Source of the DNA: Takakia lepidozioides
Taxonomy: Eukaryota; Streptophyta; Takakiopsida; Takakiales; Takakiaceae
Assembly: GCA_030704615.1 (NCBI GenBank)
Contig: CM060733.1
Location: 68,262,001-68,326,000, forward strand
Direction: 5' to 3'
Length of the DNA stretch: 64,000 nucleotides
Both the position numbers and the translations under genes were made by a program. The number at the start of each line of letters is the position of its first letter. Position 1 is the stretch's first letter. A model generated the notes under the pieces. That model was not told the origin of the DNA and did no database searches. It worked only from the letters and a program-made list of their open reading frames with translations. Positions 1-11,704 of the stretch are shown here, one piece after another.

Positions 1-787
1 ATAAGGACATCAAAGGCATTGGAGACATCACCAACCATTCGTGAACCCTGAACCAACGATTTGAGTGGAGCATTAGTATAAACCTCCCATCAAAACCGAC
101 CTTTGGGTGAGTTCACTTACCAAGCTGTAGCCTAGGCGCCTTACTGATGAAGGCACGGGAGGAGGGAATTGGGCACTTTCTATAATGACTAGGGATGTGG
201 CATTTGTCACCAAATATAGATGATGCTGATGATGGTGGCCTGGTGGCCTGCTCTAAGGTAGGCCAGTTGATCATGAGGAGACTTAACTTGCAGACATAAA
301 CTCAGAAACATAAGTCACGAGTGCGTGTCAGCCTCGTGAATGACTGCCATCTCAAAATTTAAGAGGGTGCAAGTATTGGCAGCCACACCACACAGAGAAA
401 ACACTAAGAACTGAAGAGAAGAGCATACAAAACCATGAGACTACCAATTCACGAGTAAATGAGGTACGAAACAACCAAAAGCAAACTTCAAAATCTCCAT
501 CAGCATATAGCATAATCCATAACAGATGACACTTGCCATTCTGGAAGTCTGACATACATAAGAGAAACCTTTTAACACAACCTGTACACCTCCAGCAAAA
601 GAAATGGGAAATAAGATCTTCCATTTCAGCAACAGGGGACAGGGAGTATGAATTGATTCAAGATGCTAAGAGGGACGGGAAAGAGACTGTTGGAAGGAAG
701 CAAAATACAACCAGAGAGGCATCAAGGGAGAAGAACAAAACAATGATATTGGATGTAAGATTACGCTATAAAAGTGTTGATGCTCAC

Positions 788-2621
788 CTAGAGATTGTAG
801 TAGGATGGCAAAGACGCAAGGGACCCAACAGTTGGAGCACGAGACGCAGAGGAACTTCCCAACTGTGGATTTTGGTATGTTGCATATGCATAGTGACCTC
901 CTGCAGCTTGTAATGCTGCTGCCTGCTGGGATGCAACCGAATTCGTAGCTGGTGCGTACAAAGGAATCCCTCCCATTGTAGCATAACCTGTTGGCTGGCC
1001 AGTGAGCCCAGTTGGTTGTGTCCCATAAGGAGACACACCTAAATGAGTGCCATAGGTAGTCATACCTAAGGAGGTTTCCACTTGACCAACACCCTGTGTG
1101 AGAGGGGAATTGAAAGATCCATTGAGAGAGGGATTCAGGGAGTGCCCCAGAGAGGGGTTGAGAGAATGGTTCAGTGAATATGACTGGTTCAGGGAAGCAT
1201 TAAGACTGGTAAGGCCTTGGTTGTGGCTGGCAAGGCCAGAATGCAGGCCAGAGTTGAGACTTGGGGTGAGGGCTTGGTTCATTCCCTGGTTAAGAGGTAT
1301 ACCCGTGGTGATCAAGCCTGGGTTCATCGACCCATACTGGAGACCAGCCCCTGTTGGAACTGCAGACTGAGTGGCGACCTGTAGTCACAGTTGCACAATA
1401 GGGCCTTAGAATAGTCCTCAGCAACAACTGACTGAACAAACCTTCAAATTTGTACAGCATGCATGCAATACTACGACAGCAACAGTGGATATTTCATCTA
1501 CACAGCATGATGGACACCTGTGAAGTGAGGTGCATTTCAACCCCCAACATGAATTCTCTCTACGAGTACTCAAGAACAACCCAAAGGAAAGTCCTCCAAC
1601 CATTATTCGTTATTGGTCTTATTAACTAACTCTGAAGTTAGTGACAAGAGTACACAAATCATAGGAAATTGATACACATTTTGTTAATATGCAAGCCAAA
1701 TTCATGATCTGGCTCATTGAGGTGAAATAGACAAAAGATCAATTCAAGACATACGAAAAGTGGTTGATCGTTCGAAAACAAACCTTGAAAAACTCATTAA
1801 TTTTATGTTTGACTTTTCTCAGGAAAATAAATATATACCTGTGAGCCCAACCTGGACCCATCACTCTCTGTCCTCCCCTGTGTACCAGCCTGCTTCTGTT
1901 TTTGACCTTCCACTGCAAGTTTGCAATGCATCTGATGGCCGTCAACTGTTTTAATTGGCTCTTGCAATGCCCTTCTTGCGGACTCAACAGATTTGTAGAT
2001 GATGAGCGCAAATCCTCTGGATCTCCCAGTAAATTTGTCAAACCCAAGAGGACCCTCTTCTATTTCCCCATACTGCGCAAAAAGTGCTAGTAATTTGTCA
2101 GCTACAAGTTCCATAGGCACGTTCCCAACATATATTTTTCGTTGGGCCACATCCTGATTGGAGTTGGCTGCCTGCGATCCAGTAGAAGCCAACTGGCAGA
2201 CTGTCATCCGTCCATCAATACGTTTACTTGGCTCCTTAAGTGCTTGGAGGGCACCATCCATGTGTCGAAACGTTACAAAGCCGAAACCCCGGCTCTTACC
2301 TGTACTTTTGTCGAGGATGACAGCACCTTCTTCAACCTCCCCACACAGAGAAAAAAATGCCTTGAGAGTGTCAGAAGTCGTATCCCAGCCCAGCCCTCGC
2401 ACAAAGACTTTCCGGTTTGCTGGATCCTTGTCAACCACCTTGCGGACCTCATCAAGAACATCTACATGCCAGGTGGCTGCATCTTTCAGGATGTCTATCA
2501 CCTGCTCCATGTTCAACGGTTCTAGCATTTTCTTCACATCCTCCTTTGAAATTTTCAATGCAGAGGGTTCTGTGGCTGCTGACTTTGTGCCATTCTCGAG
2601 TAATTTTCTTTTCTTGTCCAT
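788..2621 (-). CDS. UBA2: UBA2-family two-RRM RNA-binding protein
   Basis: Predicted nuclear hnRNP-like protein of the plant UBP1-associated protein 2 family, which binds U-rich mRNA and acts in mRNA stability and stress or senescence responses (family knowledge). Two coding exons: 2621-1839 and 1378-788, joined in phase 0 across a 460-bp intron with a CAG/GTATAT donor and a CTACAG acceptor. Product 457 aa, a normal length for the family. Residues about 30-65 form the conserved helical region before RRM1. RRM1 (about 71-147) has RNP2 KVFVRGL and RNP1 KSRGFGFVTF. RRM2 (about 161-237) has RNP2 KIYVGNV and RNP1 RSRGFALIIY. Exon 2 encodes a low-complexity Gly/Asn/Ser/Leu-rich tail with repeated S-L-N motifs, ending in a Ser-Tyr-Tyr-Asn-Leu C-terminus. 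The ATG at 2621 was chosen because upstream in-frame sequence runs through a splice acceptor (exon start near 2687), implying an intron in the 5' UTR. No frame disruption is seen. The paralogue (2A, 2B or 2C) cannot be assigned. Confidence 0.9.
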
Positions 2622-4020
2622 GACGGGCAGAAGCACACCTTGGAGGAGTGGTGCTGTGAAAGCAAGACACAGAATATCGCGGTGTACCTGTGGAAGAAAG
2701 CAAAACAATGATCTCAAGCCTGATTAAAAAAAGGAGAGCAGGTAATGTCGTTCAAAAGACAATGATAAGGAAATAATTGATATTAAAAAATACTCGTCCA
2801 AAAAGCAAACAGCTTTTCAAGCAAAACACAAATCAACTGGAAAGTAGGGAACAGAGGGTTGATGGCAGATCTCTACAAAATCTGATAACAAGATCACGAA
2901 AATAGCGATAAGAGTTTCTTATCACCCTCTTGATCATGTAAATGTGTGCCAGTGTAGCCAACACAACGTTAGGGAGACTCCCGACTGGGACCAAGAGGCC
3001 AGTCCGGGTCCTGTAGTACCAAGAAACGATAGGCGATGAAGAATAAGTGGCCATATGTAATAGTATCACGCCCCAAACGAAGGTAACTATACATGGGTAC
3101 GGACGCTTTCCACAGGTGCGTCCAGCTTTGCGGTACGGAGGAGTTCTGAGATCACCACCATATATGGCACTAGCCTTGGTTTAGGTGACAAACAAATAGA
3201 CCCATTATTTTGAAAAGAGTGCGAGAATCCGCCTCAAACATCAAACAAAAACATCGGTCCACAGGGATGCCAGAAAAGGATGTACCACCGGACACAACAG
3301 AAGAAAGGTACCAAGAAACTGCAAGGCAAAGATAAGTTGGACAATAGATAAGAGAGACGCATGCTGAAAACGATTGAGCACACTTGTCTTCCCAGACTTC
3401 GAAGACAGGCGATAATTGACTTATGAGCATAGATCAAGGTCCGTCGGTACCCTAAGCCGTATGGCTTAACCTTTGTAACAATTCGACGTACGTACCTTCA
3501 GCCCAGGAAATGGAAAACTCGCGCCCACCACAGCAGAACCGGTAAGGTAAAGATAACGCCGATACCACCCCAATCAAGCAAAATGGCAGCCAAAGAGCAG
3601 CTAGAGAAGCGAAAGACGGATGGAAAAGACCGGGCCAGGGAAGACCTATGGGACTTGGAATTTGTAACAGAATAACAACAGCCAGCGGCAAGGTCTTATA
3701 GTAGGTGATCTCAACTTGCGCCAGAGCACTTCCAAAAAGAAAACCCAGTGAAACCGACGTTGTACAGACAGAATACATACACAAGGACCTCGGTATCCAA
3801 AAGGAAAGACGAGAAGAGTGAAGAAAGCAGGGAGAACCTCTAAAGAAGTAAAATGTGCTGTCAGCCTTGAAGAAACAGCGAGCAGCAACAAAATGGAATA
3901 GGGCCGCTGAGAACACAAAATGTAACAAGCAGACGTTGCACGCTTGAGTCTCTTAAGACGACCACACGATTAGGTCACTCGAACCTTGAAGCAGAGAGGG
4001 AGAAGGAGAGGCCGCGAGGG
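2622..4020 (-). promoter_or_regulatory. 5' UTR, 5' UTR intron and probable promoter of the UBA2-like gene
   Basis: Directly upstream of the UBA2 start, a good acceptor (pyrimidine tract, then CAG) lies at about 2688-2705 on the minus strand, so a 5' UTR intron is likely. The pyrimidine-rich minus-strand sequence around 3985-4015 is typical of a plant 5' UTR or transcript start region. ORFs of up to 158 codons in this interval show no recognisable domain and are treated as chance. The upstream exon end was not fixed. Confidence 0.4.
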
Positions 4021-4151
4021 AATTGTTCATCCGGTGGGCGGTTTCCGATGAATGTTTAGCAAACAAAAGCATCCTCGTCGTCCAGTCTCGGGAGATCGTC
4101 GATAATAGTCGGACGAAACTGAGAAATGGGACGTTTGTTCCAGTGTTGTGC

Positions 4152-4529
4152 GGGTATATTGATTTCGTTAAAAGCAGGTGTGGCAGATTCTGCCACTTTT
4201 TCGGCCTAATTCTCAGGCCAAATCGGCCACCCAGGGCAGAATCGGCAGGGATGGCCGATTATGCACAGAGGACGGCAGACCTACCACCGAGGCCCATGTC
4301 GTCAGCCATCAACCCCTGAGGCTCGCCCGTTTATATCCTCTCAAGGGCTCTGATCTGGGCAATCGATATGGGATAATCGAACCGCAATCATATTGCGCCA
4401 CGTAGCGGCAAGAATCTGTCACACCTGCTTTTAACGCCAGTGAACGGGCCGTGTTTGGCTGACTCGCCCAAAGGCCGCTTACAGGGCAGAATCGGCCAAA
4501 CACGGCCCGTTCTCCAGTACAATATACCC
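4152..4529. mobile_element. MITE-like inverted-repeat element
   Basis: Short terminal arms GGGTATATT (4152-4160) and AATATACCC (4521-4529) are inverted copies. Inside them a 30-bp inverted repeat pairs 4166-4195 with 4407-4436, with two or three mismatches. A second, perfect 18-bp inverted repeat pairs 4442-4459 with 4495-4512. No coding capacity. Nested inverted repeats in about 380 bp are what a non-autonomous DNA transposon looks like. The superfamily cannot be named, and no clear target-site duplication was identified. Confidence 0.55.
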
Positions 4530-4700
4530 TTAGGGTATAAGTAAGTTATTTTTGTCAAAACATTTACCTTCCGGGTATGGATAAATTGAAATCTCAAAAA
4601 ATTATTTACCCTCCGGGTATGGGGTAAATTAACTTTTCAGATTTCTATATAACCCCCGGTATGGATATATATGCCAAAATATACCCTGAGGGTATGAATA
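4521..4700. repeat. Palindromic ATACCCT-AGGGTAT repeats
   Basis: Five quasi-palindromic units of the form A/TACCCt-nn-GGGTAT occur at about 4523, 4565, 4608, 4651 and 4680, spaced 30-45 bp in AT-rich DNA. They continue the terminal motif of the adjacent inverted-repeat element, so they may be its subterminal repeats. Confidence 0.5.
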
Positions 4701-5011
4701 GTTTATAGTTATTTCCATTAATATATAATTTAATGGTTTTAGGATATATGATTTTTTTTCTTTTTTTTCCTTTTTTTTTTCAGAAAGGAAACCTGGGAGC
4801 GACTGCTCATAAGATGTTCTTCAATATGTACAAAACCCAAAAAAACAAAAAAACAATCTATGGTAAAAGAGAAAATTGATAAGATATTGCATAATATTTT
4901 GGTGTTAATTTCCAATGCAAGATGGAGGAGGTAAAACAAAAATAAAATAAAATAAAATTCTAGCGACGACCGAAGGTCGGAAGCTAGTTTAGCATAGAGC
5001 AGGAATAGGGT

Positions 5012-5095
5012 GTCATAGTGCCATGTCATCGTCGCCACGTCATCGTAGCCAGGTATCGTAGACACGTCATCGTAGCCAGGTCATCGTCGTCGTCA
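5012..5095. repeat. Short tandem repeat, CACGTCATCGTAGCCAGG type
   Basis: About four imperfect copies of a 17-20 bp unit containing GTCATCGT and GCCA(G/C)G. On the minus strand this gives an Asp-rich and Ala-Thr-Met-Thr-rich reading frame of no recognised family. Confidence 0.5.
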
Positions 5096-5234
5096 ATTTC
5101 TTTGGAATCTGCCCGGACGGCCCGCGCGAAATAGGCCAATAGAAATCGTCGCGCCAACGTTTTTGGAACTGCCCGCAATGCCCGGATCTTGATCTTCTTG
5201 AACTGCAGGAGCTCTGTGTTTTCCGCCATCGTTC

Positions 5235-5555
5235 ACCTTGCAAGCACAGGCATGGATAGCTGAAGGAGCAGGGATCGAGTGTGGGTCCAGATTCATCCAA
5301 AAGGGCCGGATTTCAAGCTCCAGATTAACTATGATTCGAAAAGAGAGGAAAAGAGGGAAAGAGAGGAGGGGGAGGGAAGGAAATGATGGACCAATGAACA
5401 CACCAGAGATGGTCTCTGCTGTAACAGAGCAAATGAAATATGTCGTGAATCAAAGCGACAAACCATCAATGCTGAGGATGTGCTCAAAGCTGTTGAGGAG
5501 CTGGACCTCACCGAGTTTTGTGAGCCTTTGAGAGCTGCACTTGCAGGTGTGTATG

Positions 5556-5601
<46 letters not shown>

Positions 5602-7020
5602 GATGATTTGCAGTGATGACTTAAGTGGATTATTTGTAGGGAACACCTCAGAAGTTTGAAAAAGCCAAAAAAGTCAACAAAGGCACTAGTCTTTCTCACA
5701 CTCTGTGTGTCTTCCCTGGCCCTTGTTGGGGTCTAATTGTTGGGCAGCTCACACACAGCAGATTGATGCTCGTCTGAAGGGATTTATAGGAGAACCTGGA
5801 AAGCTGTTTATACCAAGGTAAGTCCCACTACTGGAGTGAGCCCCTAACAAAAGTAGCATCTGTTCCCTCTTGTTCTACCCAAACTGGGCGTAGGGTCTAT
5901 GACAACATCATCTCATGAGTACATTCTATGTCTTCCTTTTGTATGACTTATCTAGACTGTCTTTAAAGAACAAAGTTCTTGAGCAGTTATGGGTGCTTGC
6001 AGGCTTCAGGAAAGATAATGAGTCTAAGAAATCTGAAACGAAATGGAAAGGTGGGGTCAGAATGAGAAAGCCTGATGGTGACACTAAAGAGGGGGAAGCA
6101 AATTCAATCGCAGATGGTATTCTTCCTGATGTTTACAAGGTTCTGGGGAGATTCAACTTGGTCTTAGCATGCCGTGTTTCAATCTCTGCCTGCTCAGCTG
6201 CACCGTGGTGGTTCTCACAGACCAATCCGACATTACCTGACTACAGACAAAAGCAGCACACACAAGAGGTCATTTTGGGTTGACGGTCCGTCAAATCCTC
6301 CATGGGTCATGATACAAGGTCAAGGACAATGTGGTGAGGGCACCTTCTTCTTCGACCTATTTTAGCCTGTTTTTCCCTCTCATCAGACTCGCCCCCGAGA
6401 TGCGTCTGATAATTGCAAGATATGATCAGCATGGCTGTGGTAGGGCGGCTTGCCAGATGTATGAACACCCAACAACATTACATTCATTTCTATTCTCAAT
6501 GCTTGTGCCAGCCTAGAAGCCCTTGAAAAAGGTACATAGGTCCATGTTGACATTGTGGAAGCTGGAATTGCACTAGATATCATTCTGGAGACTATCCTTG
6601 TCGATATGTATGCGCCGTGTTTCAATCTCTGCCTGCCTAGCTGCACCATTTCACTTTTCCGACCCCAGTCGATGGTGGGACAATGGAGACAAAAAAGTGA
6701 ATGCCTATTGGATACAGAGATAAACAGATGCAATTCAGAATTGGGTTGGTTAGTGTCAGTTGCTAGCAGGTCTCTATGGGCTCGTTGGGTGTATCTGTGG
6801 TGGTTAGGAGTGACTTTGATAAGTTACTGCCGATGTGGCAGCAGGAAAATATCCAAAAACAGATAACATAGATGAGGAGAAGCTTGTTGACGTTTGTTTG
6901 CATTTGCAATGCGTGTGCAAGCCTGGCAGCCCTGGAAAGGTGCAATGAGGTCCATGGTGACATTGTCAAAGCTGATTTGTACTAGATGTCATCCTGAACA
7001 CAGCTTTGGGCCATTCGGGA
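5235..7020 (+). pseudogene. Repeat carrying decayed PPR gene fragments (plus-strand copy)
   Basis: Two stretches read as pentatricopeptide repeat protein on the plus strand but are broken by stops and shifts: about 6420-6625 (ILNACASLEALEKG-like, then a VDMYA-like end) and about 6890-7020 (TFVCICNACASLAALER, then VHGDIVKA, then stops). PPR proteins bind organellar RNA. The non-PPR parts at 5235-5340, 6125-6260, 6290-6410 and 6640-6880 match, in reversed orientation, pieces of the PPR cluster at 48850-51600, and the 6125-6880 pieces keep the same order. The two loci are therefore copies of one repeat family rather than independent genes. A (TC)21 microsatellite sits at 5558-5599. Confidence 0.6.
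5558..5599. repeat. (TC)n microsatellite
   Basis: Uninterrupted TC dinucleotide, about 21 units. Confidence 0.95.
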
Positions 7021-10000
7021 ATTGCACTGTTGAGCAGTGCAAGGTAATCTTGGGCTGCATTTGTCTTGACTTCCTGTGTAGCTTGCCTCCCTTGTCACTT
7101 GCCAATCGTTGGCCTTGCCACCCTCGCCCTCACAACTTCCGCTTTATCTTTAGACGCTAGGTGGCTCTAGTTCTTGGTTGGAGAAAGAGACGAGATGAAG
7201 GTGATAAGGACGGATTCAGTGACGTTGTAAATTTTGTTTTGAGAGATGATGTCTGGCCCGATGCCAACAGTCAGGCGTCTGAAAGAATTGGCTCGTACAA
7301 ATAGGGTAGTTGCAGGCTACGGTGAACCAAAAACTGAGTAACATGGCAGTTTCTGTAGTGACCTCCATTCATGGTACCTTTTATAGTAAAATCACAACTC
7401 AATATTTCATACAAATTTATACGGTCTAAAGATTTGTAACTACAGTAAAGACATACTCCAATTTTTTTTATTGTAAAAAAGATCATATATGAAAGAGCTA
7501 TGGACTCTTAAAGTTGAATCTTATGGACTGCAGTGTTACACATGAAAAAACCATATGGACTAAAAAAACATCATATATACCTAAGTAATAATAAAAAGGA
7601 AAACACATTAGGGGTGCCATTTTTGAAAGTTACCCAAATGCACTTTTATATGGACTAAAAACATCAAGGAATGAGAGGTATGGACTAATTTATACTAAAC
7701 ACTGGGCCCAAACTGGGCCTATTTTCCCTAATGTACATCATTCTCATTTAGAGGCTTTTGGGATATCATCATTACTAAAAAGGTGTAAAAACCCATAATC
7801 TAGAGGTGCCAAGTGATATATGGAAAAAATTCAAAAATCTCTAATTATTAGTTTAAAAAATGGGTTTCTATTTTTTCAGAATTAAATACTAAAATTTCTA
7901 ATAAAACAATTCTAGCCTATTTGGGGTGGGATTTTTTACTAAAAGTGTTAAATATATCATATCTGGATAAATTTCCTCAATTTGAGGTACATATATAGAC
8001 TTTCATGGAGGAAAAATCTGCCTTTTTTGGTCCACCGTACCTTGCAACTGCCCAAGAGTTCTCTTCCTGCAAGTGTGACAGCACCTCCCAAGGATGTGGT
8101 GAGGAAAAAAATCTGGTAAGAATTCAGGAATGCCTAAGGGCTAGAGACAGAAAAGTGGGAAGGGAGAAGGTTACGATGTTGTGAGCAGGTTGGCCGAAGG
8201 GCTCCATGGTTTGGGCCGTGTCATTGTCACTGACAATTACCTCTGTCCAGCTTCTATATGATCTGGGCCACTGGCACAGTAAGATTGAACAGAAAGAGGT
8301 TCCTTCCCTTTTTTCTTTCCTTGAAAAAATCCAAGGCTGCCAAGCAAGGCCAGTCATGGTACATTATGCAGTGTTGTGGTGGGACAAGAAGACAATGTTT
8401 TTACTCTCATCTGTAGCTAGGCCAGCTTGCAGCCCTTCCTCTCATGTGACTGTCAGACGTTTTGTGGGACACCAGAGAGTGTCTGTGCCATCCGTGCCTG
8501 CACATGTGCAATACCAAACCTACATGCGAGGGTGGATGTGCAAGACCAGCTTCGAGGTGCGTACAGCTTGCAGCTGCGCACAAATTAGAAGTGGTGGCAT
8601 CCTCTGTTTTTTCTCTTATGGATACCATGCTGGTGAATGCGTATATCTTATATTCTGCCCATGTGAGAAGGATGGGGCGTCGGGCGATATTGACCCATCT
8701 AGAATTCAATTTGGCATTGGCATATGCTTTGACAGTCGGCTGCTGCACTGATAACATGGACACCACTCGGGATGTCTCATGCACGTTTGTGCATCAGTAC
8801 CTTCATACGACACGGCGACAATTGTGTGTTGTGTGCCATGTTCATACTCACCATTACTGCCCTGGATGTGATGGCAACCACTTGTGCCCTTGGCCGTGTT
8901 GGAATCAGGCACACCGCCATGGATCGAGGTGACTGAATTGTTCCTTTCTGTGGTGAATTCTTCCTTCTGTGTGTATTGGTTGTGTGTGACAGTATTCACC
9001 GAGGTGTGGGATTGCATTGCAGGTCTGCTAGCGTTGGCTCTGGATGGCGTGTGTGCTTGGGGCGTGGGGTGTGTTTGTCTCTGATCTATGGTGGGTATGG
9101 CTCCTTGAAGGGCTGGGGGTTTGTGTGTGTCAATGCTGGTTGACGGGCCGTGGATGTCATGGGGGTCTGCTGGTGTTGGCGTGTGTGTGTTGTGCTTGGG
9201 TGGTTTCACAGTTTTGGGAAGGGGGGGATCAGTGCAACACTCATGCTTGTGGGTTGTGGTTTTGGGGGTGATGCTTACTGGGGGGGACTGTCTGCACACT
9301 GGGCAGATCGGGGGGTTCAACACAACAAGGAAACTGAGCTGACGATTGGTAGTTGTTCATTTTTGGTTGTCTGTCGGGTGAAACGCCGAAACAGAGGGCG
9401 TCCCGGGGCCTTTCTTAGGGTGGAGCATTTTGGGTCCCCCGTCATTTCATCCTAAATCGGTGACGTAGCACCTTTTTTTATGCTAGAATTGTCTACCGGC
9501 TCAGGCAATGCTTAGCCTGAGTTGGGATTCAAGTAGGGATTCACATAAATTGAAATCTCTGCCTACATATTGGTTAGAATAATGAAATGTTTTTTGGAGG
9601 TAGTAGAAAATCATTCAAGGAACAATTCCACGAGAGCAATTGTGGTTCCAATGCAAATTTGGACACCATAAGGCTGAATTACAGGTCAATTCTTCTTTAT
9701 GGTATTTTTGACCCCCCTGTTTTTCCATACAAAGCAACCTTATCCAGATTTTGGAATGCTGCTCTAAAATTTTGGGGCAACATGCTTTAGGTGCCTCATA
9801 ATTGGAATGGTGGGGTGTAGCAAAGAAAAATCATTTTGGTGCCAAAAATTTGTGGTCAAACCATTTTCATTCTCAAATTGGAGTATACTACACATTTTGG
9901 GCTTGGAATTTTGTTATAATCTTCATAATGACACGGTCAAATGATCTAGTGCAATTTTTACAGTAGGTGGATGAAGTAGGTAGCCTACCTTTCATACGGT

Positions 10001-10139
10001 TCATCCCTGTGGATGTTTGTTTGCGGAGAGATATACCCTCATCCGTCAGGGTATGTTCTGTTTTGGAGTGGGCCCACCAAAAACAGCCTCGTCCATTAGG
10101 GGTTAAAAGCACTAAATGTCAAGTTATGATTCCTATATC
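7021..10139. other. No recognisable gene
   Basis: Mostly AT-rich sequence. A GT-rich plus strand at 8940-9300 creates a long Pro/Thr/His-rich minus-strand reading frame that looks compositional. Nothing coding, RNA-like or clearly mobile is supported. Confidence 0.5.
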
Positions 10140-10254
10140 TTACTGCTCAATGTAGAGTATTTTGGGTGGGTGTGAGTGGGGCCAAAATCCCGGTCCCAAT
10201 ATGGGTGTGGCTTGATTTGATGGCGCATGTGTGACTTGACAGATACGGCCCGGC

Positions 10255-10500
10255 TGGGCCTGCCGGGGAACGCCCCTCCTGCAGCCCCTTCCTTTGTGGG
10301 GTTGATCCCCCCGGCCTCGCCGCGATGCCGTGCCCGTTCCCCCGCCATTGATCCTCGTTCCCATCAACGCGGGATACCCCCTCATCCCGACCAACTTGAC
10401 AGGCACGTGGTGCTCCCCCCCTCCATCGATCCCCCCCCCTTCAAGGGTTAGATCCCCCCCCCCCCCCCTACCTCCGCTCCTCCTGCCGGCGATCCCTGTC
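10255..10500. other. GC-rich C-tract sequence
   Basis: Strongly C-rich plus strand with runs of 8-16 C, quite unlike the AT-rich flanks. Reading frames here are Pro-rich (plus) or Gly/Arg-rich (minus) and match no family. Similar composition recurs at 32690-32850. Confidence 0.4.
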
Positions 10501-10559
10501 ATTGTTTTAGTCATGGTTAACTAGAATTGCCTACTTCTAGTTAATTATGATATTTTGGA

Positions 10560-11080
10560 TATTTATATTTATATTTTGTGTGTTAGGATTTCATTTGGTC
10601 TCATACGCTAAGTGAGGTGTCAAGCCTCACATGAGACATGGGGATGGGTTTTCCCCTTGTGAGGGTTCAGGAGGCTCATCTTCTTGTAGTTGAGCCTCCA
10701 TAAGCCTCTTTCACCTCCATAGCTCTAGGTATTGAGAGGGAGTGTGTTGAGGGCTTTGTAGGTGGATTCCCTTAGCAAAGGTGCCCTTGGCTTGACTTAT
10801 ATAAAGTAATAGAGTGGGTTCATATCTTTTCACATCTCTTATCAGTATAAGAAGATATGCTTACATCTACGAGTGCAAGGTGTTAGCATAGTTTAGCACT
10901 TATGTGTTGACGAGAGCTTGGTAGAGAGCTCTTCTGTTACAAGGTGTTGCAGATTTAAATGCAAAGAAAGTCCTTGTGGTGTGTATGCACTATTAGGATG
11001 TCTACAAGGAGAGCCCAGTGCAATGTTTGAGAGCTAGGAGAGCTCTTATAAGAAAAGGCTTGCAAGGGAGAGTGTTTCTA
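10560..11080 (+). mobile_element. LTR-like sequence, copy 1
   Basis: Shares ordered blocks with 13290-14120: GGCTCATCTT followed by GTTGAGCCTC, then ATTCCC followed by CTTGGCT(T/C)GACTT. Downstream both have a leader-like stretch rich in GAGAGCTT/GAAGAGCT words. A TATATAAA-like box is present near 10799. It reads like the 3' part of an LTR plus leader of a diverged retrotransposon; no coding region was tied to it. Confidence 0.3.
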
Positions 11081-11112
11081 AGTGCACTTAGGGTTTCAGA
11101 GACCGCGGCTGA

Positions 11113-11366
11113 TTTGCGATGCCTGAGGGGTCGCAAATTGCGATGAAACCACCAAGGGCCAATCTGTGTCGCCTGAGGCGTCACCGATTCTGGCGCCTAC
11201 CTATGTGGCCGCGGCCCGACCCCTTTTGCGACTCCTAGCCGTCGCAAGCTAAGAGCCAATATATATATATATATAAATTTGAGGTGGCATGGTCTGCGAC
11301 AGAAAACCGTCGCACGTCGCCAAGCTAGTTATTTGGATTTGGGTCAGCGACGGTTTCCGTCACAAA
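11113..11366. repeat. GCGAC/GTCGC hairpin repeats near the CACTA remnant
   Basis: Four imperfect palindromes of the GCGAC...GTCGC type occur at 11113-11138, 11224-11249, 11293-11315 and 11344-11366. Arrays of such motifs are known as subterminal repeats of plant CACTA elements, and a CACTA transposase remnant starts 340 bp away, so this is probably its terminal region. No CACTA terminus was found. Confidence 0.5.
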
Positions 11367-11704
11367 CCTAGCTCCAAAATGAGGTGGTGAGACTCAGATG
11401 GGGAGAGGGGGGGCCCTAGCTTGCAGACTTGGGACCTACACCTAGACCTAGAGGTAGACCTAGACCTAGAACTAGACTTTCTCTACACAAAAATATACAC
11501 ATTCCCTTGACTGGGCCTACTTTAATTAATTTCTACTCGTGGATCTCTTCCCATTCTCATCGTACATGCATTAGTTTAGTTTATGTCATGTTGTTGATGG
11601 TGATTTGCTCACATGAAATTGAATTTACATTATATTTTACTGGAAGTGCCACATTAATGTGCAAGAATACTGAAACCAATGTACATGGATATGAGAATCA
11701 GGGA

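Noticed and set aside
2158-2727. 189-codon plus-strand frame
   Set aside because: Antisense to UBA2 exon 1, whose RRM motifs are unambiguous.
3452-3928. 158-codon minus-strand frame upstream of the UBA2 gene
   Set aside because: No domain, hydrophobic low-complexity content, and it lies in the likely 5' UTR/intron region.
5067-5300. Minus-strand frame beginning MAENTELLQFKK as a first exon
   Set aside because: A plausible start context but no recognisable domain or continuing exon; its upstream part overlaps the dispersed PPR-family repeat.
8706-9323. 205-codon minus-strand frame rich in Pro, Thr and His
   Set aside because: It follows from a GT-rich plus strand; composition-driven, no domain, no supporting gene structure.
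10255-10500. Bacterial or other contamination because of high GC
   Set aside because: Only about 250 bp, C-homopolymer rich, no bacterial gene; better explained as low-complexity DNA.
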